Below are positions 43,171 through 52,255 of a stretch of 64,000 nucleotides of DNA, piece after piece. The stretch spans positions 51,959 to 115,958 of the forward strand of contig JAQYHB010000037.1 in NCBI GenBank assembly GCA_028722305.1, read 5' to 3'. Within the stretch, counting starts at the first letter, position 1, and each line of letters begins with the position of its first letter. A program made the translations under genes and the position numbers. The notes under the pieces were generated by a model. The model saw only the letters and a list, made by a program, of their open reading frames with translations, did no database searches and was not told the origin of the DNA. Origin of the DNA: Spirochaetales bacterium. GTDB taxonomy: Bacteria; Spirochaetota; Spirochaetia; Sphaerochaetales; Sphaerochaetaceae.

Positions 43171-44487
43171 TCAATCTACGAGTACCGCCCCATCATAGTG
43201 GGTGCCGTTGACGGTGATTCTCTGGATGGTATCGGCCCTGCCCGGTAGCGGGACAATCCGGAGTTTGGTCTGTTGGCCGAGAAAACACATTCCACTCATG
43301 CGGATATCCCAGAAAAAGGGGATATCATCTTCGCTCTCCTGGACGGGTTGTTCGTCCATGGTTATCGAGTTCAACGCATACCCCATGGTAAGGATGATGG
43401 CCTCGTGCTTGATATCGACCATCCGGACATCCTGGATATCGACATCCTCGACCACTCCGCCCCGCCCGAGGGCGCTCTTGACGCGCACCCCGATATCGGT
43501 GGCAATGAAAAGGCAACGCTGGACTAGAATGTTTCTGACCCCACGAGACATCTCGCTCCCAATCACGAAGCCACCATGCCCCTGAAAGACCGTACAATCA
43601 TGAACCCACACCTGCTCGCACGGTCCCGGGATTTTCCGGGCTTGGGTATTCTTCCCGCTCTTCAGGCAGATGGCGTCATCCCCCGTTTCGAAAACACTAT
43701 CCTTGATCTCGACGTTCCGGCACGACTCCACGTCGATTCCGTCGCCGTTCTGAGCCCAATAGGCATTCTTCACCTGGATCCCGTCAACGGTCACTTCCTC
43801 GCAGAACCAGGTGTGGATGCACCATGCCGGAGAATCGGTGAAGGTGACCCCTTGGAGCAATACCTGCCTGGAGCGCCGCAAATCGACCAGCACCGGACGA
43901 TAGAAGTCCCAATAGGGCTGGGCATCCTGAAGATTTCCTTCTCCGTTTTCGGCTACCAGATGCAGGGCACCTTGATAGCTGGTCTCGGTCGGAAACCAGA
44001 CCAGCTCCTTGCCATCAAGCACCTTTCCACCCTTCTTGAGAAGTGCGGCCCACTGGGAATCGGTGACTTTGAACCGTTTGACAGGGCGCCAAAGATCACC
44101 GCTGCCGTCAATCATTCCGGCGCCCGTGATGGCGATATTGACCGCACCCTCGCTGGAAATCGGGGAGACGGTACGGATGGCGCCCTGACCTTCATAGTCG
44201 GTAACAACCAGAGGGTAATCTTCCTTGCTCTTGATGAACTTGAGCAGGGCTCCCCGTTCCAAGTGGAGCCGTACCCCCGACTTCAGGGCAATCGGGGTAC
44301 AAGCCCAGAACCCAGCCGGAACGACTAAGGTTCCGCCTCCTTGGGCGGAAAGCGAGTCGATTCCCCGCTGGATTGAGCGGCCATTGGCCCTCCCCGCCTC
44401 GGGAGAAAACGCATCCCTGGCATGATCAAGATCCACAAGGGAAAGGAATCGGTTCGGGAAACAGGGCAACTGTACAGAGAGATTCAC
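43171..44487 (-). CDS. Glycoside hydrolase family 28 (polygalacturonase-like)
   Basis: The start is uncertain; I use GTG 44487, which gives 438 residues and leaves the upstream 60-residue gene intact. The right-handed beta-helix motifs of GH28 are clear: NGDGIDVESC, GDDAICLKSG with the catalytic Asp pair, QGHGGFVIGSEMSRG with the conserved His, and GVRVKSALGRGG corresponding to the RIK substrate motif. It should hydrolyse galacturonan or rhamnogalacturonan oligomers. There is no signal peptide with this start, so it acts on imported oligosaccharides. It is preceded by a small winged-helix gene and followed by a DUF1304 gene. Confidence 0.88.
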   Translation of the reverse strand: MNLSVQLPCFPNRFLSLVDLDHARDAFSPEAGRANGRSIQRGIDSLSAQGGGTLVVPAGFWACTPIALKSGVRLHLERGALLKFIKSKEDYPLVVTDYEGQGAIRTVSPISSEGAVNIAITGAGMIDGSGDLWRPVKRFKVTDSQWAALLKKGGKVLDGKELVWFPTETSYQGALHLVAENGEGNLQDAQPYWDFYRPVLVDLRRSRQVLLQGVTFTDSPAWCIHTWFCEEVTVDGIQVKNAYWAQNGDGIDVESCRNVEIKDSVFETGDDAICLKSGKNTQARKIPGPCEQVWVHDCTVFQGHGGFVIGSEMSRGVRNILVQRCLFIATDIGVRVKSALGRGGVVEDVDIQDVRMVDIKHEAIILTMGYALNSITMDEQPVQESEDDIPFFWDIRMSGMCFLGQQTKLRIVPLPGRADTIQRITVNGTHYDGAVLVD

Positions 44488-44512
44488 CTTCGAACACCCG
44501 GCCTTTTCGTTC

Positions 44513-44695
44513 TTATTTGGCAGCCGGTTCCCACTTGCACCGTACCGGAGAGACAATCTCTCCCGTTTTCTTCATCTCGGCAAACGCCTTGTCGACAATC
44601 TTGCGGTCCAGTCCAGTCAGTTCAGCGACCTTGCCAGCATTCAACGGCTGGCCAGCCTTCCGCATCGCATCCAGAATTTGTTCTTTTTCAGTCAT
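44513..44695 (-). CDS. Small winged-helix protein (60 residues)
   Basis: ATG 44695 is preceded by a very strong GGAGGAG six bases upstream, which supports a real gene. The protein, EKEQILDAMRKAGQPLNAGK then VAELTGLDRKIVDKAFAEM and KKTGEIVSPVRCKWEPA, is a bare helix-turn-helix with a short wing, as in small MarR/ArsR-like or HTH_IclR folds. It could regulate the GH28 gene that follows 26 bases later. No ligand domain is present. The 287 bases upstream to the deacetylase gene hold no gene I can support. Confidence 0.75.
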   Translation of the reverse strand: MTEKEQILDAMRKAGQPLNAGKVAELTGLDRKIVDKAFAEMKKTGEIVSPVRCKWEPAAK

Positions 44696-44982
44696 TTATT
44701 TCTCCTCCATGGCACATGGCATTTCGTGGTTGAATTGCGAGGATTCCATCGTCCAGAACAGAACTATCATTCTCTTCACCCAATTTCTGGCAAACAAACA
44801 TTTACTCCTCCCAGAGGAAACTCCCCTCCTGCGATTATAGCTCAAGGCATCTCCAAGTGCGAGTGCCAAGGTTTGGAAAAATTTCTCGAAAAACGTACAA
44901 GAAGATTCATAAAGCACAGTTTCCTTGCCATCCCTCATCATGAAAAGGAACTAGAGCAAAGAGCCATCAATCCGTTTGCCAT

Positions 44983-46587
44983 TCACGCCTTGTTTTGCGC
45001 CAAAACCAAAGAACCTTTTCTGGATTCCTGCCATACATCGTTCCGTACCACAACCTCTCCCCCCACGAGAGAAAGAGTAAGCCCTTCGGCAAGGCGGCAG
45101 GGGTCTCGATAAGTTGCCAAGTCATGAAAGGCATCCAAGGCAAACGCATTCACATCTGCCCGTTTCCCAACTTCGAGGGTACCTCTATCGGACATTCCCA
45201 TCTTCTCTGCATTCATATTGGTCATTTTTGCGACTGCCTCGGGAAGCGATAGTAAATGTTTCTCGCAGACGTATGTCCGGAGAAATGCCGGGAACGACCC
45301 ATAAAGGCGGGGATGAGGATGCCCACTTGTAGGGTACAGGGAATCGGAAATAACCGAGCTATATGGGAGCGTAGCGACAAAAGCCACATCCTCCGGATCC
45401 ATACTCATAATTACGATTCCAACATCTCCATGTGCCTTTACAAACAGGGTTGCGAGTAACATCGCCTCATCCATACCAGTCATTTTTGCAGCTCTTGAGA
45501 AATCCATACCGGCGAGCGATGCATACTCAGGAACAGGAATATAGGAAATGATTACCCTATCCCATCCGATGCCAAGAACCATGTTGTCCCATTTTGGGAA
45601 CTGTTGCGTAATGGATTCCCGAAGATGTTCAACTCCTTTTTTTGACGCGAGGAACGTACATGTGGCTTCGGTATTCTCCATAAAACAGTCCGGAGGAATC
45701 AAAGACTGGAGCGTCGTGCTTCCTCCTGCATAGGGATAGAAATCACAAGTCATTATGATACCATTGGTTCTTGCCTGATCAATCAAAGAAACCGCTTCAA
45801 ATATTTTCTTGCGCCAATTACGTTTGCCATTCGATTTGAAGTGACTGATATTGAATCGTACGCCAGTTCTCCTAGCAATCTCAATGGCTTCTGCAACAGA
45901 AGAGACAAGGCTGTCGCTTTCACCCCGCATGTGGCAAGAGACAATCCGACCAGCTTCGGCTACAGGACGAAGTAAGGCAACATAGTCATCGATACAGTTA
46001 TAACGCTCGGGAGGATACATGATTCCCATCGATGCACCAAGAGCTCCAGAATCCATCGCCTCGTGCATAAAAGAAACTGCTCGTTTCAACTCTTGTTCAG
46101 AAAAAGGCTCTTTGGAAAAACCCTTGACAGCCGACCTGATTGCACCGGTACCAGCAAGGAATCCAAATTCGAGGCTAAGTCCACCTTTCGAGAGCGCTTC
46201 TATATAGGCTTGATAGCTTGAAAATGTCGTCCTCCTCGTAACCGGACCAAGGCAAGGACGAACCAAGGCGAGTACATCATCACCAGATTGCTCTGTAAAC
46301 GGTACATTGGACAACCCACAATTACCAGCAACCACCGTCGTGATACCCTGTCGTCCCTCTATTTCCCCAAATCGAGGATTGATGAGAGGCTGGATATCAC
46401 AATGGCGATGGATGTCAATGAAACCGGGAGTCACGAGCAGGCCAGTAGCATCAACGGTTTCATCGACTTTTCCGGAAACTGTTCCTCCGGCCTGACAAAT
46501 AAGGCCTCCATCGATAAGAAGGTCCCCACGATATGCAGGCTTTCCCGTCCCATCAACTATTGTCCCATTCTTGATTGCAATACGCAT
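44983..46587 (-). CDS. N-acyl-D-amino acid deacylase family amidohydrolase
   Basis: Start ATG 46587 after GGAAGACAA. The 534-residue protein is a D-aminoacylase-type amidohydrolase: KNGTIVDGTG, zinc HxH in FIDIHRHCD near 57, VAGNCG with the bridging Cys, CHMRGE, NISHFKS, VISDSLYPTS with catalytic Asp and HPRLYGSFPAFLR. It removes acyl groups from N-acyl-D-amino acids or, in some homologues, from N-acetylated amino-aldonic acids. It is last in the nine-gene cluster, 18 bases after a D-serine dehydratase-fold PLP enzyme, a pairing that suggests deacylation followed by deamination of the same substrate. Confidence 0.88.
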   Translation of the reverse strand: MRIAIKNGTIVDGTGKPAYRGDLLIDGGLICQAGGTVSGKVDETVDATGLLVTPGFIDIHRHCDIQPLINPRFGEIEGRQGITTVVAGNCGLSNVPFTEQSGDDVLALVRPCLGPVTRRTTFSSYQAYIEALSKGGLSLEFGFLAGTGAIRSAVKGFSKEPFSEQELKRAVSFMHEAMDSGALGASMGIMYPPERYNCIDDYVALLRPVAEAGRIVSCHMRGESDSLVSSVAEAIEIARRTGVRFNISHFKSNGKRNWRKKIFEAVSLIDQARTNGIIMTCDFYPYAGGSTTLQSLIPPDCFMENTEATCTFLASKKGVEHLRESITQQFPKWDNMVLGIGWDRVIISYIPVPEYASLAGMDFSRAAKMTGMDEAMLLATLFVKAHGDVGIVIMSMDPEDVAFVATLPYSSVISDSLYPTSGHPHPRLYGSFPAFLRTYVCEKHLLSLPEAVAKMTNMNAEKMGMSDRGTLEVGKRADVNAFALDAFHDLATYRDPCRLAEGLTLSLVGGEVVVRNDVWQESRKGSLVLAQNKA

Positions 46588-46605
46588 GTTTGTCTTCCTT
46601 TGCAA

Positions 46606-47715
46606 TTACGCTCTAATACCCCGAAACCGGGCATAGACATCCCAAGAACCAGTAATTCGCCTATCCTCGACGGTAAGGACATACGGATAAAGATTCGTTG
46701 TCGGACAGATATGCCACGGCACAACATGGACAACCGTCCCCACCATTGGCCGTTCGTTCTCATGACCTTTCTCCATACGGAACACCCAATGCTCCTCATT
46801 CTGGAAGACGGACTCAATATGGCTCATACCTGAAATTCGACCAGAAACGCCGTTTCTCCCTGCTCCAATAGCCTTGGTACCCAAATCGATTGTGAAGTAC
46901 CCATCATCAGGACAACTCACAACCCGAGCCAACACTTCCCCTGCAGGCGTAAAGTCAAGATCAGGAAATTTCGATTCGTAACCCCAGTCATTGATGAAAA
47001 GGGTCCCAGGCGAGAGAAGAAAATCGCTCTCCGTTGCATAAATCGGGAAAGTCCCGCTCCCCCCTACCACAACAAGCGACATGTCCATACCTGAAGAAAG
47101 AAGATTGCTTTTCAGGCTGTTGATTCGGATAATCAAGGCACGAGCATTCTTTTTTCTTTCTACCAGTGATGGAACACTATAAAAACCGTCATAGCAATGA
47201 AGGCCCTTAAGCTCAAGACCCTTGAGTCCCACAATCTTTTGTGCAAATATCGGCACCTCTTCATAAGAACGACCAGTACGATGCATCCCTGGATCGACAT
47301 CAATCAGAACAGCCGCCCGAATCCCTTTTGCCAATGCTTTCGACGAAAGAACCATGGCAGCTCCAACATCATCGACCGTCGAGAGGAACTCCGTCTGGGG
47401 ATACCTAGTACAAAGCGTCAGATAATCGTCCACGGCTGGTCCAACTAACGGATAGGCAAGCAACGCACGCTCCGCTCCCTCTATTGCCACCATTTGCAAT
47501 TCGGAAAGTACAGAGCACTTGAAGTTATGAATCCCTTCATCAATCTGCATGCGTACCATTTCCCGAATCTTGTGCGACTTCACATGGGGAAATAGGCGCT
47601 TGGTCGAACCAGCCACTTCCACCAGATGTCGAGTATTGTGCCGAATCAAATCAACATGGTAGACCAACTGAGGACTTCTTACCGACTCTTCCCCCTTGAA
47701 GTCATACATGTCCAT
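46606..47715 (-). CDS. PLP enzyme of the D-serine dehydratase / D-threonine aldolase family
   Basis: The 369-residue fold type III protein has its PLP Lys in LFPHVKSHK near residue 46, AVLIDVDPGMHRTG, GLHCYDGFYS and, at the end, HVVPWHICPT, whose His-x-Cys pair binds the zinc of D-serine dehydratases and D-threonine aldolases. Members deaminate D-3-hydroxy amino acids or cleave them; D-glucosaminate dehydratase activity is known in this group. It sits between a RidA gene (four bases away) and a deacylase gene, so its product is likely an enamine or imine that RidA clears. Which substrate applies here is inferred, not shown. Confidence 0.88.
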   Translation of the reverse strand: MDMYDFKGEESVRSPQLVYHVDLIRHNTRHLVEVAGSTKRLFPHVKSHKIREMVRMQIDEGIHNFKCSVLSELQMVAIEGAERALLAYPLVGPAVDDYLTLCTRYPQTEFLSTVDDVGAAMVLSSKALAKGIRAAVLIDVDPGMHRTGRSYEEVPIFAQKIVGLKGLELKGLHCYDGFYSVPSLVERKKNARALIIRINSLKSNLLSSGMDMSLVVVGGSGTFPIYATESDFLLSPGTLFINDWGYESKFPDLDFTPAGEVLARVVSCPDDGYFTIDLGTKAIGAGRNGVSGRISGMSHIESVFQNEEHWVFRMEKGHENERPMVGTVVHVVPWHICPTTNLYPYVLTVEDRRITGSWDVYARFRGIRA

Positions 47716-47718
47716 CGC

Positions 47719-48180
47719 TCACGCCTTCGACTCAAAAACAAACTCGATTTCAACGGGAATATTGCCAGGCAACTGTGCCACGCCAATCGCTGAACGAGCA
47801 CCAACCCCCTTCTCTTCCCCGAACAGGTCACGAAGGAACTCTGAGCAGCCATTGGCAACGAGATGTTGCTGACTGAAGTCCGGTGTGCTGTTCACGAAAG
47901 CCAGTGTTTTTACAAGGCAATCAACCTTATCGATGTCGCCTAGATAATCGGCAAGCGCACCGAGCGCATTGATTGCACAAATTCTCGCTGCAGCTTTGCC
48001 GTCTTCCAGTGTACACTCGGCTCCAACTTTCCCTTGGAAAGCTGGCTTTCCACCAACGGCACATCCTTGCCCGGAGACATAGAGTTCCCTGCCAACTTGT
48101 ACGACTGGTTTATAGACACCACCAGGTTTCTTCGACGGGAGCATGATTCCCATTTCTTTCAACTTTTCACTTATCTTCAT
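47719..48180 (-). CDS. RidA-family enamine/imine deaminase
   Basis: The start ATG 48180 follows AAAAGGAAGTC; an upstream frame extension is ignored. The 153-residue protein matches the RidA/YjgF fold, with YVSGQGCAVGGKPAFQGKVG near 34 and the substrate-binding Arg in GARSAIGVAQLPGNIPVEI near 130. RidA hydrolyses reactive 2-aminoacrylate-type intermediates made by PLP dehydratases, which fits the PLP enzyme encoded four bases downstream. Members of this longer RidA branch often sit in catabolic operons. Confidence 0.9.
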   Translation of the reverse strand: MKISEKLKEMGIMLPSKKPGGVYKPVVQVGRELYVSGQGCAVGGKPAFQGKVGAECTLEDGKAAARICAINALGALADYLGDIDKVDCLVKTLAFVNSTPDFSQQHLVANGCSEFLRDLFGEEKGVGARSAIGVAQLPGNIPVEIEFVFESKA

Positions 48181-48212
48181 AATAGACTTCCTTTTATTTG
48201 TGATGAAGCATA

Positions 48213-48233
48213 TCAAAACCCTGTAGGTTTTGA
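48213..48233. promoter_or_regulatory. 21-bp inverted repeat upstream of ridA
   Basis: TCAAAACC-CTGTA-GGTTTTGA is a perfect 8-5-8 palindrome between the iclR stop and the ridA start. It has no T-run behind it on either strand, so an operator or RNA-processing site is more likely than a terminator. IclR is a candidate binder. Confidence 0.5.
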
Positions 48234-48261
48234 CCATTTTGACTATTGTTTCTCATGCCAC

Positions 48262-49041
48262 TTACTGAGCGAGTTTCTCGGTAATTCGCCTGGCGCTAAC
48301 AAGTACTTCTTGGAGGAATTGCTCGAGCTTCTCTTCGGTAATACGATATTTCGGCGTTGCTACCCCAATCGTACAGGCAATCTGACCACTCGGATAGAAA
48401 ATAGGGGCCGCAACACAGACAACTTCTGGATTGTGCTCACTGCGGTCGACCGCATATCCCTGTTTTCTAACTTTCTCCAGTTCCTTGAGCAATTCGTCCT
48501 TGTCGATAATCGTGTGGTCGGTCAATTTTGCCCTAGGAACTGTTTCGAGATAAAGATCAATCCACTTTTCGTTCTGAAAAGCGAGAAGAAGTTTGCCACC
48601 ACTCGTACAATAGAGCGGAATATGCTTACCAACCACCGAACGCAGACCAATCTGGTTCTTCGCCTCGCGCTTGGCGATATAAACTGCATCTGTGTTCTCC
48701 AGTGCAATCAAGTGAACCGTCTCGCAGGTTAAGTCATTAAGGCGCGTCATCTCCAAGGAAGCAGCATCGAGAACGTAATCGTCATCATCGAAGAGTTGGA
48801 ACAGGACTTTCGCCATTGTCCCAACCCGATATTTGGTCCGAATCTTTACAACCAATCCGCATTCAACCAGCTCCTGAAGAACGCGATGGATTGTACTGGC
48901 CGGGAGACTGGTGAGTTGCCCGATGTCATTAATTCCACATTCCTTTTTGCGAAACGCCATGGCACTGAGAATCTGGATAGCTTTTAGGCTCGAATAACAC
49001 AGTAATTTCGCTTGTATTTCTTTCTGTTGGTCGACGTTCAT
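48262..49041 (-). CDS. IclR-family transcriptional regulator
   Basis: Start ATG 49041, with AAAAGGAG upstream. The 259-residue protein has an IclR winged helix (SLKAIQILSAMAFRKKECGI; QLTSLPASTIHRVLQELVEC) and an effector domain with IGLRSVVGKHIPLYCTSGGK, GYAVDRSEHNPEVVCVAAPI and the closing VSARRITEKLAQ. IclR proteins respond to small acids such as glyoxylate, pyruvate or sugar acids. It is in the middle of the nine-gene one-strand cluster, between tctA and ridA, and probably controls it, for example through the repeat at 48213-48233 or the AT-rich promoter at 54.9 kb. Confidence 0.92.
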   Translation of the reverse strand: MNVDQQKEIQAKLLCYSSLKAIQILSAMAFRKKECGINDIGQLTSLPASTIHRVLQELVECGLVVKIRTKYRVGTMAKVLFQLFDDDDYVLDAASLEMTRLNDLTCETVHLIALENTDAVYIAKREAKNQIGLRSVVGKHIPLYCTSGGKLLLAFQNEKWIDLYLETVPRAKLTDHTIIDKDELLKELEKVRKQGYAVDRSEHNPEVVCVAAPIFYPSGQIACTIGVATPKYRITEEKLEQFLQEVLVSARRITEKLAQ

Positions 49042-49149
49042 GATATGCAACTCCTTTTGCAATTCTTGAGGGTCAAAAAGCTAAAAGTCAATTGTTCTAG
49101 AAGTCTCCCATAAACGCCTTCGTCCCTCTTGTCGTCCAGTTCGGGGCGA

Positions 49150-50661
49150 TTAGTCTTCCAACTCGGAACCACTTGCCACCTTTCCTTTATCCTTCCGAAT
49201 CAACGGAAGAATCACCGGAGCGATGACACACCCGAGGGCAACCAGAAGGAAGAGTAAAGAGAGCGGCCGCTTCACAAAGGTCACGGCACCTTCTGGAGAA
49301 TACGTCATCCCCTTACGTAAATATTCCTCAAGACTACTGCTCAGAATATAGGCGAGGATGAGCGGACTCATCGGTACTCGTGCAACGTCCATGAACAATG
49401 CAAGTACGGCGATAACGATCATCACACGTACATTGAACATGGTATTGGTCGAGGTGAAGGAGCCAACATAGCACATCACCAATATTGCCGTATACAAGTA
49501 GTGGTAAGGAATTTTCAGGATATAGGGGAACCAGCGTTTGGCTAGCATCTCGACTGCCAGGACAATAAAAGCACCGACAAGCATGTAGGCAAAGAACAGG
49601 TAGCTTGTAACAGGATGCTGCTGCATCATGAGCGGACCGGCAGTCAGTCCATGAATAGTCAACGCACCAAGGAGGAGAGAGGTTGCCCCGTCACCTGGAA
49701 TGCCGAGGGAAATCATCGGAATCAGTGCTCCCCCTGTGGCTGCATTGTTCGAAACTTCGGAAGCCAGAATACCTTCTGGGCAACCGGTTCCGAACCGCTC
49801 TGGGTGTTTGCTGGTCGATTTACAGAACGAATAGGAGACCATATTGGAGAGAGCAGAACCCATTCCCGGGAGAAAACCAATCCAGAGGCCAACCATGAGC
49901 GCCTTCACAATGGTAGCGATATTGCTGGTAAAATCACTGGCAATGATACCATTGCCTTTAATATCGACCTTGACATCCGGTAATTTCTGGGAACCACGGG
50001 CATAGCTTTTCGCAATTTGAGAGAGCGCATATGCTCCAAGCATCAGAGCCGTAATGTCGATACCACCGGTCAGATTCTTCTCTCCAAAGGTAAATCGGGG
50101 TACCCCGGTAATAGGATCGAGCCCAATGCAGCCAATCAAGAGGCCAATCGCAGCGGCCATCATACCTTTTGCCATATTTTCCTTTGACAGTGCGGCAACA
50201 AGCGTGATGGCACAAGCACAAAGGCTAAAATACTCCCACGGACCGAGTTTCAATGCCAAGTCAGCAATGAAGGTACACATGCAACTTGCTATGGCGACCG
50301 AAAAAACCTCGCCGATAAAAGATCCAATGATGCCCAAGGAAAGCGCGCGTGCCGCCTCTCCCCTTTTACTCATCGGGTATCCGTCATAGCAGGTTGCAAT
50401 CGCCGACGGTGTACCGGGAATGCCAAGCAACACAGCGGAGATAAAACCGCCAGATACGCCACCAACATACATACCGCAAAGCATACCGAACGAGGCATTG
50501 GTCGACATGCCAAATGTCAAAGGCAAAAGCAATGAAATGCCGAGACTCCCGTTTAGTCCAGGAATCGCTCCAAAAATAATACCTGCAAGGACACAGAGCA
50601 GAAGTAATATGAAATTTGCCGGCTGGAAACACAACAACAATGCAGCAAGGTAATTTGACAT
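49150..50661 (-). CDS. tctA: Tripartite tricarboxylate-type transporter large subunit TctA
   Basis: I use ATG 50661 (MSNYLAALLL), nine bases after GGAGG; a TTG six bases upstream is too close to it. The 503-residue protein has about twelve helices and the DUF112/TctA landmarks: GAIPGLNGSLGISLLLPLTF near 33, VLLGIPGTPSAIATCYDGYP near 80, PGMGSALSNMVSYSFCK and SLGIPGDGATSLLLGALTIH. It is the sodium- or proton-driven carboxylate channel fed by the TctC binding protein. Its start is two bases after the TctB stop. Confidence 0.92.
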   Translation of the reverse strand: MSNYLAALLLCFQPANFILLLLCVLAGIIFGAIPGLNGSLGISLLLPLTFGMSTNASFGMLCGMYVGGVSGGFISAVLLGIPGTPSAIATCYDGYPMSKRGEAARALSLGIIGSFIGEVFSVAIASCMCTFIADLALKLGPWEYFSLCACAITLVAALSKENMAKGMMAAAIGLLIGCIGLDPITGVPRFTFGEKNLTGGIDITALMLGAYALSQIAKSYARGSQKLPDVKVDIKGNGIIASDFTSNIATIVKALMVGLWIGFLPGMGSALSNMVSYSFCKSTSKHPERFGTGCPEGILASEVSNNAATGGALIPMISLGIPGDGATSLLLGALTIHGLTAGPLMMQQHPVTSYLFFAYMLVGAFIVLAVEMLAKRWFPYILKIPYHYLYTAILVMCYVGSFTSTNTMFNVRVMIVIAVLALFMDVARVPMSPLILAYILSSSLEEYLRKGMTYSPEGAVTFVKRPLSLLFLLVALGCVIAPVILPLIRKDKGKVASGSELED

Positions 50662-50663
50662 AA

Positions 50664-51128
50664 TCAATACCCTCCATTGAACAATTTGCCTTTAGGCAAC
50701 ATGATGGAGAAGCCTTTAGTGAACAACAGATAGAGTCCGACAGTAAGCACAATGGTCATAATCACCACGACAATCGGTTTGACCCTGTTTTCTCCTCTGA
50801 GCAGGTAGATGAAACCGATGACACCAAAAAAAGTACTGACGAGATATCCAAGCCAGATAATGGAGATGGCATAGAGAATCGAACAACCGAAAACAATCAG
50901 AAGGCGTCTGCCACTTTCTTTATTGAGCCAAGACTCCGTCCCGCCATCCTTGCTGGACAGCACGAGAATCGAACAGATGGCAAGTAGCACCTCGCCGATA
51001 TACGGGAAAACCCTAGCCCCAGGATCACTTTCGCTCGCTAGGTCACGAATCTGCTGCGTGCTTATAAAAAGCACGATAACGGAAATCAGGCACACGGCAG
51101 CGAATATTTTGTCATATTTCATTTTCAT
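50664..51128 (-). CDS. tctB: Tripartite tricarboxylate-type transporter small subunit TctB
   Basis: I take ATG 51128 (MKMKYDKIFA), six bases after AGAGG. The 154-residue protein has four helices (FAAVCLISVIVLFISTQ; YIGEVLLAICSILVLSS; LLIVFGCSILYAISIIWLGY; VVIMTIVLTVGLYLLFTKGF), the usual TctB layout, and DPGARVFPYIGEVLL in the first loop region. It is the poorly conserved small membrane subunit and needs TctA, encoded two bases later. Confidence 0.88.
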   Translation of the reverse strand: MKMKYDKIFAAVCLISVIVLFISTQQIRDLASESDPGARVFPYIGEVLLAICSILVLSSKDGGTESWLNKESGRRLLIVFGCSILYAISIIWLGYLVSTFFGVIGFIYLLRGENRVKPIVVVIMTIVLTVGLYLLFTKGFSIMLPKGKLFNGGY

Positions 51129-51194
51129 GACGTACCTCTTGGCATCGGGATGTATGCCTATAAGGACATACATCCCTTACATAATTAAATTCAA

Positions 51195-52196
51195 TTACCG
51201 TCCGGGAGCTGCAATTCCGAGATCCTTTCCCGTAGCAAGAATGCTGTCATACTCGTTTTGCAGAATCTTGTGGCTTTCTTCTAGGTCATACCACTCGGCA
51301 TGGGCCCCCATCTTCTTCAGCGCCGCCTTGACACCTTCGTCTTCCATAACTGCTTTCAGCGATGAGTTCATGGCTTTCAGAGTCGCTTCATCGGTTTGGG
51401 CAGGTGCCCACATATATAGGCGCATATCCCAGCCGATATTGTAGCCCTGTACTTGCAAAGTGTGCCAATGGGCAGGCCAAGTCTCGAGATCCTTGCCAGT
51501 TGAACTGAGCACTCCGATGACTTTGACCTTGCCAGCTTTTTCGTAAGACTCAGCATTGGCCACATCGACCTGGCCACAATCGATGAAACCACCAGCAATA
51601 TTAGTGAGCTTGTCGGTGGTATTGGCCGCAACGACAGTTTTGAGCTGGACTCCGCAATCACGCATCACGGTACCCCACAGGAATTGGGCAGGTCCTCCGG
51701 TTGCAATAGCGACAGAGCACTTGCCCGGATTTGCCTTTGCATAGTCAACGAATTCAGTGAAGTTATTAAATGGAGCATTTGCAGGAACAATCAACGCCTG
51801 TTCTCCCATGTATTGGAGCGCAGCAACCAAGGCCAGATCTTTTATTGGATTGATTTCGAGTGTTCCTGTCACATATTGGCATATTGCAGTATTCTGATGA
51901 CAAACAACCGTGTACCCATCCGGTTTGGCATCCGCACAAGCCTGCATAGCGACCGGAGTTGCCTTGTAGTTGGTCACGACCACGTTCTGGCCAATCGCAT
52001 TTCCCCAAGTGTCGGAAAACGCACGAATTGTAGCATCCGTACCACCCCCTGCAACTGACGGGCAGATAATTGTCACGACTTCCTTGGGCCAGTTGCTTCC
52101 CGATGAGGAAACACTTCCACCTCCCTCGTTTCCCCCTTGCGCGAAGAGCGCAGTGCTTAATAACAGAACCGATAAAATGCCCAATGCTTTTTTCAT
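51195..52196 (-). CDS. tctC: Tripartite tricarboxylate-type transporter binding protein TctC
   Basis: The start ATG 52196 follows CAGGAGGAACAAA. The 333-residue protein has a signal peptide ending ALFAQ|GGNEGGG and the Bug/TctC fold: WPKEVVTIICPSVAGGGTDA, VVTNYKATPVAMQACADAKP and DGYTVVCHQNTA near 95, VDYAKANPGKCSVAIATGG and INxDxxxVWAPAxT-like segment RLYMWAPAQTDEA. It binds an organic acid in the periplasm. In context with sugar-acid enzymes, an aldonic or N-acyl amino acid is likely. Confidence 0.9.
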   Translation of the reverse strand: MKKALGILSVLLLSTALFAQGGNEGGGSVSSSGSNWPKEVVTIICPSVAGGGTDATIRAFSDTWGNAIGQNVVVTNYKATPVAMQACADAKPDGYTVVCHQNTAICQYVTGTLEINPIKDLALVAALQYMGEQALIVPANAPFNNFTEFVDYAKANPGKCSVAIATGGPAQFLWGTVMRDCGVQLKTVVAANTTDKLTNIAGGFIDCGQVDVANAESYEKAGKVKVIGVLSSTGKDLETWPAHWHTLQVQGYNIGWDMRLYMWAPAQTDEATLKAMNSSLKAVMEDEGVKAALKKMGAHAEWYDLEESHKILQNEYDSILATGKDLGIAAPGR

Positions 52197-52255
52197 TTTG
52201 TTCCTCCTGTTCATTGGCGTAATAACGTATTAAACGTCGCTACTTGATTTGGAAT

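Noticed and set aside
44696..44941. 81-codon minus-strand frame upstream of the winged-helix gene.
   Set aside because: No motif or ribosome binding site, composition like non-coding DNA; likely just the leader of the next gene.
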